Under the pieces are notes generated by a model. The model worked only from the letters and a program-made list of their open reading frames with translations. It ran no database searches and was not told the origin of the DNA. 64,000 bases of DNA, taken from Oncomelania hupensis. Lineage: Eukaryota; Mollusca; Gastropoda; Littorinimorpha; Pomatiopsidae. The stretch spans positions 23,291,069 through 23,355,068 of the forward strand of contig CM072512.1 of the NCBI GenBank assembly GCA_036898135.1. Direction: 5' to 3'. The position numbers and the translations under genes are program-made. Below, piece by piece: positions 20,966 through 30,400 of this stretch. How positions within the stretch are numbered: position 1 is the first letter of the stretch; every line of letters begins with the position of its first letter.

Positions 20966-23900
20966 CTATATAAACTCAATACCTTCGTATTTGACATCAC
21001 CAATTTTTCTCTCTGCCATAAGCACTGAGCCATCGACATTGAATGCCATAATAAAAGATGCAATCTTCCCAGCATCTTCCATGCTCTTGAGTGCAATGAT
21101 TACAGTGTCATCTGTCCCCGGCACAAATTTAAAAGATGAGAACCCATGAGTGGGGTTTACACTGCCAATAGTCCTCACTGAGATGTCCCAGAAATGTTCA
21201 TCAACAACAAACATCAAATTGGATCCCCTTCTCTCATCTGCTGTTTCATCATAGCCCTCTGCACTGGCTCGCCGGGGCAAGAAAAACCACTTCCGGTGGA
21301 CTTCACTCCAGACACCAGACTCGTGAATAATGTACCCTGAAACACGCACAGCATAGTATGCAAAGGTTTTTGTTGTTGCGAACATTTTTTGTTTTAAAAA
21401 ACAACATACAGAATATATCTGTTTCTCTTTCCTCTAACCTGTATTTTCACTAATCAACTGTCCATTTTGATATCACTGTATTAGCTATGCGTTCGACTCG
21501 TAACTCATATTTCAAGCTGGATGCATGGTGTTGTCCAAGCGACTACACCATTCAAAATTTCAAATGGGACCAAAATCATGTTTGGCCATGAATGTTAAAA
21601 CTTTATGCAAACTTCACCTTGTAAGACTCAGCAGAGTCGATGGTAAATGCTAAAATTATGGTCTGGCTGCATAGAGAAACTGTAGTGGAAGGATGAGAAT
21701 TTTGCACTTCATTCAACAATGTTAAATTAAAGTTTAATGTTTAGTTTCCTAAATTTTCCAGGTCAATTTGATTCTATAAAAAAAAATACATTTTTCTGGC
21801 TTCGCCTTGCACTTTTAGTGCATCATCATGACCCTCTAAACTTTATTACTATCTTCGTAAATTATCAATTTATCATCATTGATAAATTTAACAAAACCAT
21901 ACATCAATGTTAATAAAAATCTAAAAACATTTATAATGTATCCTCTACTATCCTATCCTATAACCCAGAGGTCGTAGGGGCACCACAGATGATCGTTTAA
22001 CCAGCATACTCCATCTTTCCCTGTCCTCTGCAGCCCTGATGGCTTCGCTCAGTGTCAAACCAGTCCATTCTCAAATGTTGTCATCCCACCTCTTTTTCGG
22101 TCTCCCTCTTCTTCTACCTCCTTGCACTGTGCCTTGCAGAATGGTTTTTGCAAGGCCTGATGATCTGGTGACGTGGCCATACCATCGGAGTTTCCGTTTC
22201 TTCACCACTGTGAGCAGGTCATCGTGTTGTCCAATGGCTTGTGTGATGGTCTGTCGGACTTCGTCGTTGGTGATGTGTTGGGTATAGGAAATACCCAGAA
22301 GTCTTCTGTAGCACCTCATCTCCATGCTCTGTATTCTTCATCGGAGATCTGCATTGAGGGTCCATGCTTCGCAAGCATATAGGAAGATGGAGATGACAAG
22401 GGAGTGCAGCAGTCTTACTTTGGAATGTAGACTGATGGTCCTGTCTTTCCAAATGGGCTTCAACCTTGTCAGGGCAGCAGTTGTTTATGCGATCCTGGAG
22501 AGGACTTCCTGTCGGGACCCACTGTCTGATACAATGGCTCCTAAATTTTTGAAGTTATGCACTGTGTTGAGGGATTGGCCTTGGACTTTGATGTCCGTGT
22601 TGATGCCATTGGTGTTGTTGGTCATCATTTTGGTCTTCTCTGCACTTATTTCCATTCCATAAGCTCTGGGGGTGGTGTCAAGCCTCTGTACCAGCTGTTC
22701 CAAGTTCTTGTTACTCTCCAGCCAATCCATCAATGTCATCCGCAAAACGAAGATTGGAGATTGCTCTACCCCCTATGCTGACTGTGCTTTCGTGATCTGC
22801 AAGAGCATCTGACATGATGCGTTCCAGGAATATGTTTAAGAGTTTTGGACAGAGTAGACATCCTTGCTTGACACATGCCAATTGTTGTTCTGAACCAGTT
22901 TCCTATGGCGCTGTTGTGGAGGACAGCACTGATGGCCTTGTCGTACAGGCTTTGATGATTTCAATAATGTTATAGAGTATACACGTTCTCAAACTCAACT
23001 GCTGTTGGTGAAATCAAAATATTTAATATCTGAGGGGAGATAGAACTAGAACTAAAGAAAACTGAAAAGGTAGGAGAAAGAAAAGATCAGAATCAAACCT
23101 GGCAGTTCCATGCCTACAGCTTTTCTGAGAGCATTGTAGTTCTGATGCCAGTCAATATGACGAACTTCACCTGATTGACTAATAGACTTGACCCACTGTG
23201 GATTCAGGTTGACTACCTCACCCTTTGTTGTGGTCCATTCCTTGCCCAAACCACCAACATACAGATGCTTGTCCTTCACTGTAGCCCATTCACATTTGAA
23301 TCCTGAAAGGAATACAAGCCAAATCTTTGCCCATAAATATAATCTGGGTTTGCATTTATGCATGATTTCTCAGTCACATGTAGACACCAGCCGCACAATC
23401 AAATGTATTAATAAAGGATGGCAATTAATGAACTGAAAGATCAATAATCAAATTCATGATCAATATAATTCTTGTAATATTTTTTTAACATTTAATTAAA
23501 TAAATGCAAGGGAAAAAATCACCTTTATTTACTTTGCCACTACCGTCTGGTAGAACAACCCATGGAATCACTTTGTTGTCTATAATTTCATACACAATGC
23601 CTGTCCTGTCATCTACTGTGTATAATTTTCCATTGAAAACCACAAGTTCCGACAACTCCATGCCACGACCACCTTGTGCTAACGTAGACTGAAGTACAAC
23701 AGGTGTGTTTAAACCCACATCAACTGTTGACCAGTCATCTGATATAGTAAGATTACCTGTCCTAAAATAACTTATCCATGTATTTTCTTTCTCACTTTTG
23801 GAATTTGTATCTAGATCTGTGACAAGGGCAATCTGATAAACTTTTCTGCCTGGTAGTGCTAGAGGGGGTGATAGAGGATATTTAGAATCATATTCATAGC

Positions 23901-24141
23901 TTGCATCATCTGCCACAGTACACTGATTCCGACCTGGCCTTGGAATTACCATAAACAACAGGATGAGAACTGCTACCGAGAAAGTCAACGCATAGAAAAC
24001 CAGTCTTGGTTTCAACTGCACTCTGGCGTTGCCCACTGTATACTGGGTTGGTCGGCGTATCGCCTGCATCCAGTCATTGACAGATGGAGGATATGTAGAC
24101 GATAACATCCTACTATCGTCGTCCTCTACAGGCAAACTCAT
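20966..24141 (-). CDS. CANT1: Soluble calcium-activated nucleotidase 1 (apyrase)
   Basis: Three coding exons on the minus strand: 24141-23523, 23302-23099 and 21336-20966, phase-consistent, 397 residues (human about 401). A cytosolic N-terminus is followed by a signal-anchor helix at about residues 47-66 ([20 protein letters not shown]), so it is a type II ER/Golgi membrane protein. The lumenal domain is the calcium-dependent apyrase fold, with [76 protein letters not shown] and terminal VKYEGIEFI. The family hydrolyses UDP and other nucleoside diphosphates and supports glycosylation. Intron 2 carries an RTE LINE. The start is 343 bp from the divergent RSL1D1 start. Confidence 0.96.
21947..22985 (-). 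mobile_element. RTE-like LINE fragment in CANT1 intron 2
   Basis: Minus-strand frames, with frameshifts, read as reverse transcriptase from FADDID (catalytic FxDD, near 22750) through [20 protein letters not shown] and [10 protein letters not shown] to the C-terminal [20 protein letters not shown] and [13 protein letters not shown]. The tail is (TAGGA)n-like, seen on the plus strand as CTATCCTATCCTATAACCC at 21950. It is 5'-truncated and inactive. Confidence 0.88.
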
Positions 24142-24484
24142 GAGTATTTTCTTTTGTCATAAAATATTGAAAAAACACAGTCAGCATGCCGACGTGGCCC
24201 ATCACGATCAGACAACGGGTATTTCGGTCGCCATGATAGCTTGGCTTCGCAACTCTTAGTTTCGCAGCAGCATACTTTCCATATTTTAAGATCCTTTAAT
24301 CTTTAGTAAATTACTACAATCCATTTTTTAGCTCGATGCAATGTTTAATTTTAATTGTATCGCTATTTATGAAATAAATATACATAATAACCACTGATAT
24401 GTAGTATCCATGTAATAACAGAGCGGTAATAATCAATTAGTTTCGACATAGGCTACTTCCGATCCATGTGCTTCTCCACTCAAT
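24142..24484. promoter_or_regulatory. Divergent upstream region of CANT1 and RSL1D1
   Basis: 343 bp separate the two start codons, so both promoters and 5' UTRs must fit here or overlap. No TATA box stands out at a fixed distance from either gene. A shared bidirectional promoter is inferred from spacing only. Confidence 0.5.
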
Positions 24485-27400
24485 ATGGCGCAACAGAAGA
24501 TGATTATGACGCACGATGAGGTGAGAAAACTGAGTCCGTTATAACCCTAACTCTTTCCCTTGATTTCTTTTTAAATTGAGCGCTGATCTTAACGCTAGGC
24601 GGAAAGAATTTAAACAGAACATTTCAGATTAACGTTAATCTAGAACACTAGTTTTGTTTTACAGTAATAAAAAAAATAACCGTCACTTTAAATTAAATTT
24701 CTTACTAGTAAGTAAGTAACTAAGATTTAACCAAAGGATACCTTAGTGCACTCAATCAGTCAATGTAAGTTGGCTAAAGAAGTTGTAGTTGAGTGTTGTC
24801 TGATTTCAGATTGAAAAACAAGCTCGTTTGCTTCTGCAGGTGGCAGAAAAGACGAACGAGAAGAAGAATCCCCTTCTTGAAGAATCCAACAAAGTGAATC
24901 TTCAGTTTGCCACAAAGAAACAAATCAGGACAAATAAAATTATTAAACTGTGAGCTTGTTATAATATTCTGTTTATTAATCAGAAGATTGAGCATCATTT
25001 CATGCTTGAATCCCAACTGCTTTTATTCTTTAACATTACCACTATGCATTTCCATTTTGAAGCAATATTAATAATAATATATATTTATTATAGTGCTTAT
25101 TTCCATAAAAACTCGGCTCAAAGTGGAAAGTTTGTTCCTGTTTACATGTAGATTTATTTAGACATGTACCTGAATTAGAAAATTGCTAAGTATGTGAAAT
25201 AGGCCATCATTTTCAATGTAAAATGTGTATATAACTTATTATAACTATATTTGTATAAAGCATTAACATTCTTTTTTTATCATAAAAAGAAAATAGATGA
25301 TCAGACGGTTGCTAAAAAAACCACATCTGCACTTAACACCAGGTTACCATTTGTCCTTGAGTAGGATGAATGGGAATTCCAGTTTACACTAGCTTTTTTC
25401 CTTCTTATTCTTCTTGTGACATATATTATATATTATTATATATTATTACACAATTTTCTAACAGGAACTTGCCAAATGGACTTGGGAACGAATACAAAGA
25501 AGTGTGCTTGTTCGTGAAAGATCTTGATAAGAAAGACCGAGAGTATGAGAAGTCAGTGAGACACTTCAAAGAATTCCTCAAGTCCAAGGGTATCACAGCT
25601 GTTACTGAGGTAACATTATTTGACTCACATGCCTAGCTAAGCAATGTGAATCTTATGTATTCACCCCCCCACCCACCCCTTTCCACCACCCACCCCCAAG
25701 AAATCAAGATTTTGCAAATATATATATGCGAAATGAATTCTGAATAGTTTAAAAATGATTTTTTTTGTTTACAAGACTATCTGTCCAAAATATTTGGGAA
25801 ATGAGTTCTAAATAGTCCAAAAATGATATTAACCCTTTTGACACTGGTCGTTTTTATAATTACTAGCTAAAAACACTGCACTAATTAAGGGAATTAATTA
25901 GTCGCGAGTTGGTTACCATCTTTGAAAGCAAAAATGTCAGTGTTAGAGACAGAATACACATAGAAAACTGTATATCAGTTGAAAGATAAGAAAATAAAGA
26001 ATACAGTCAAGACTGAAATAAGTCAAAACACTGCCATGTGTTTTTGAATATAATTATTAGAAAATTAGTTCATGATAAAAAAAAAATCAGAATTTTTTTT
26101 CTGCTATTTTCAGGAAGATTTTCTGGATGAAATGTCTTTGAAGTACACACTAAATTCATATTTTTGAGTAGGGGGATATGTTTTCTTTGCACTACATAGA
26201 TTTTTACATTCCCATTTAGTGTTTTATACACTTTGTGGTGGGTTTAGAAAAAGTCACTAGTTTTTTTTATTTTTGCGCGACGACATGGCAGCATGCACTT
26301 TTATCATCATAAACAAAATACAAGCAATGAAAAGTAACATTTATTTATTAGAAGAAGTCTCCGAAGTCCCAGAACACAAATAATATGAATAATAACTTAC
26401 CTCATGTAGTATTATCCAGTTATTTACAGAATAATATGCTTTACAGCAACAACACTTTACAGTCAATGTCATGCAAAAAAGAAGCAGGGGTATGGGTCAT
26501 CTCGATCAAGTTCGTTCTCAGGCACTCTAAACCATGGATTCCTTGCTTCCACAGGTCTCCTCTTCACTATTCTCTTCACTGCTCTCATCACTTTCTTCTT
26601 CTTCTTCAGAAACAAAATCACTTTCATCACTAAAATCCGATTCCAGGGTTCGTACGCTCCTTGAACCTCCTTGAATCTCCTTGAATTTTCCATGTCTTGT
26701 TCAAGGGCCCTTGAATCTCCTTGAAAATAGCCAAATTGCCTCAGCTCCTTGAAAACTCCTTGAAATTTCAACCAGTGTATCTATCCATTGCTTGACCTAG
26801 AGATTTTATTGTCAAGTTTTCAAAAAAAAGCCATTGAAAAATAAAAATTAATAAAACAAAAATTATAATATTATTTGTGTTGTTCGACGATCGTAACTTT
26901 TGTCGTCTGCTAGTGATAAGGGAAGTAACCTGCACTGGAAATTGTTCATTTCCTTGATGTCGCGCATGCGCAGTTCTCGGTACATATTCGTTCTTCCGCT
27001 CGTACAGAAAGTACGAAAACAGCGAAAAGGACAGCGACACCGCGCATATTTGATTACTGAAGGGATAAAAATGCCTGGAGGCGATTGTGTGTTGAATCTT
27101 TTGTGGTTATCGAAATCTGAATATGCAGGGTGGCTGCTTGAAAAGAAAAAGAACAAGCATGCATGTTTCTGCCGCGTCTGCCAGAAAATTATCGACGTGA
27201 AAGTGATGTGTTGGACCAGCTGTTCAGCACACACATGAAAGCAACAAATAACTATCAAGATCGGGCCCTCAGGATCTTAGGGCTGTTGTGAGGCAGCTGT
27301 TACTTTTGTCCCATGGACAAGCAAATGTGGAGAGAGGATTCTCAATCAACAAAGAGACCAGCACTGAAAATTTCTTCCAGCAGTCCTTGGTTGCTCGCCG

Positions 27401-30400
27401 ACAAGTGCTGAACGGTATCAGGAAGATTGGTGGAATCGACAAGGTGGACATCACCAAGGAGCTGCTATTATCAGCATCTTCTGCAAGGAGAAAGTATCAC
27501 GACTACCTTGATCAACAAAAGAAAGACCAGGAACAGGCACAAGCGGCAAAGAAGAGGAAGGCACAGGAAGACTGTTGCTGATTTAAGAGAAGAAAAAAAG
27601 GAAGAATGGAGAAGGATGCTCAGCACCTGACTCAAGAGGCAGACAAGCTTGCTGAACAAGCAGATAGAGGAAGGGTGCGCTGAGACTCTTGACTCAGTCA
27701 AATGCGCTGAGGAGCAAATCCAAGGAAATAAAAATCCAGTTGGAGAAGATTTCCCGTCAGATTGATTAAGAGATGGAAAAACTGAAATAACTGAAAACTC
27801 ATTCATCTGTATAAAGTGTATTAGCCGGTGATGGTACCTCTTTCTGACTTTTTACAGTTCTCTAACTTGTGTCTAAGGACAACAGGCTTCACAATTATTG
27901 TTTAAATGGGTATAGACTCTGTAATCTGCATCTTCATTATAACTGCAACTTCATCGACATGCAATATTTATGTGTGTAGATTTAATAATTAATATCAACA
28001 TCAGTATCACCATCAGATTCATGACTGCAAAAAATTTATGGATATCACTGGGTAAAAGATTTTATTCTTTATTTTGACTACTTGTCAATTCTTATGTGCG
28101 ATTATAATTTTTCAAAACTCCTTGAATTTTTGGAAAAACTCCTTGAAATCTCCTTGAATTTTTTACAACAATTTGAGTATGAACCCTGGATTCACTGAAA
28201 GCAGTCTCACTCTCACTCTCCGACATTTTCTCACAGCTGGCACTCCAAAACACAAGAGAAAAAAACAAATAAAACACTGTAAACAATCCAAAAACTTCGA
28301 AACTGACGCTATTCGACCTGGCGGAAGTAGGAACAAGTAAAAGAAATTATCTGATTGGCTGCATTTATTATTAGCCAGCTAACCAGAGCCGGTCTCTCAC
28401 GAGGCCGATGGATCGGCCCTTTCGTAATTTTCGCTACTTTTGCTTGGGCCGATAGATCGGCCATGCAGTGTTTTAAGGGTTAAAAAAATGTCCTTGTGTC
28501 TGTATGCCGTCTGTCTGTGCAAAAACTTTAAATTGGCTAATTACTCGGAGCCTATTTCAACTATCACAACTAAACTGGGTATATTGATGTATACCCATCC
28601 TATCCTATCCTATCCCAAAACTAGAAAGTGGTTGGGGCCCCACAAAATGTTACAGATGATTGTTTAACCACCGTACTCCATATTTCTCTGTTTTCAGCAA
28701 CCTTCATGGCTTAGCTCAGTGTCCAGCCAGTCCATTCTTGAATGTTGTCCTCCCACCTCTTTTTCTGCTTCCCTCTTCTTCTGCCTCTTTGCACCGTGCC
28801 TTGTAGTATGGTCTTTGCAAGGCATGATGCTCTGGTGATGTGGCCATACCATCGGAGTTTCCATTTCTTCACCACAATGAGCACGTCATCGTCTTGTCCA
28901 ATGGATTGTGTGTTGGTCTATCGGACTTCGTCGTTGGTGATGTGTGGGAATAGAAATGCCCAGAAGTCTTCTGTAACACCTCATCTCCATGCTTTGCATT
29001 CTTCGTTGTAGGTCTGCTGTGAGGCCATTCTAGTCGCCTTGCACAATTATTATGTCCTTCCTCAGCATTTGGTCAAAGACGGCCTGCAGATGTTCAAGAG
29101 ATCCTATCAGTGTGTCCCGACAGGAATTCCTCTCCAGAATCGCACAAACAACTGCTGCCCTGACAAAGTTGAAGTCCATTTGGAAAGACAGGACCATCAA
29201 TCTACACTCCAAGGTAAGGCTGCTGCGCCCCCTTGTCATCTCCATCTTCCTATACGCTTGTGAAACATGGACCCTCACAGCAGATCTACAATGAAGAATA
29301 CAAAGCATGGAGATGAGGCTACAGTAGACTTCTGGACATTTCCTATACCCAGCACATCACCAACGACGAAGTCTGATACCATCACACGAGCCATTGGACA
29401 ACACAATGACCTGCTCACAGTGGTGAAAAAAAGGAAACTCTGATGGTATGGTCACGTCACCAGATCATCAGGTCTTGCTAAGACCATCCTGCAAGGCACA
29501 GTGCACGGACGTAGAAGAAGAAGGAGACCGAAAAAGAGGTGGGAGGACAACATTCAAGAATGGACTGGTTTGACACTGAGGGTTGCTGAGGACAGAGAAA
29601 GATGGAGTACGCTGGTTAAACGATCATCTGTGGTGCCCCTACGACTCCGAGTTACGGGATAGGATAGGATGGATATTATATTAAAGAGCATCAAAGTGCA
29701 AATATTACGTGTCTTACATGTTTGAGAGGAAACCAAACACAAAGACAGTAATAATATTTTTAAAAGAAAGTGTGTTCGTGTACATGATCTTGCTTAATGA
29801 TGCTGACTGCTAGTGATGACCAAGTAGTCTCTGTCAGATTCTTCTGAAGTTGTTGAAAAATGCACGTCAGTCTGAAGCAGTTTTGCAAATTTATGTTTAA
29901 CAGTAATGTTACTTTAGAATAAGAATTTGGGGTTGGAAATATAATACATAATGTGCATATATATGCTTATTCATGTCTAAGATGTTACTGAAAAGCTGTG
30001 TTTGTTTTTGTTTACTCCTACACCTTGCCTTTTGTATTTATACCTATTTTTTATTTTCCAGATCATTCCTTTGAAAGCATTGAAACTGGAGCATAAACCA
30101 TTTGAGGCGAAGCGCAACTTGGCCAACAGATTTGATGTCTTTCTTGCAGATGCTCGAATTATCAGACTCCTTCCCTCCTACTTGGGCAAATCCTTTTATG
30201 GAAAGAAAAAGTGAGTTTTTAATAATTTATGTGTTCTATGTTGACTACAGCAAAGTTTGGACAAAAACAAGCTTATCTTCAGAAACAGATTCAAATCTTA
30301 CTGTGGTTCCAGCAATGTGTGTACTCACTCCAAAATCAAAATTTTTTACATTTTATTTTGCAAAACTGTGTGAGACTAGACCTAAAAAGTCCAAAGCTTG

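Larger units (their letters stand above)
26527..28226 (-). pseudogene. piggyBac transposase N-terminal remnant split by an insertion
   Basis: The frame opens at 28226 and runs to the GAATC duplication. It resumes beyond the hAT-like insertion at 26643 and stops at 26527-26529 after about 50 residues in total. It is strongly acidic (Ser/Glu/Asp). The domesticated and transposase forms both start this way; only this part survives. Confidence 0.6.
25829..28483 (-). mobile_element. piggyBac-like element, interrupted by an hAT-like element
   Basis: The ends are TTAACCCTTTTGACACTG (25829) and CAGTGTTTTAAGGGTTAA (to 28483), with TTAA at both outer edges as in piggyBac insertions. Sequence between the ends and the inner hAT-like element (26644-28188) holds a minus-strand acidic reading frame. 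It starts MSESESETAFSES and resumes on the far side with SDFSDESDFVSEEEEE. This is the usual acidic N-terminus of such transposases. The rest of the transposase is absent, so the element was already a deletion derivative. Confidence 0.82.

Noticed and set aside
21797..21835. Possible box C/D snoRNA on the minus strand (CATGATGATG)
   Set aside because: No D box at a proper distance and no closing stem; not supported.
28590..29672. Twin-primed single RTE insertion
   Set aside because: Both arms carry the 3' tail region, whereas twin priming inverts a 5' segment that does not overlap the 3' part.
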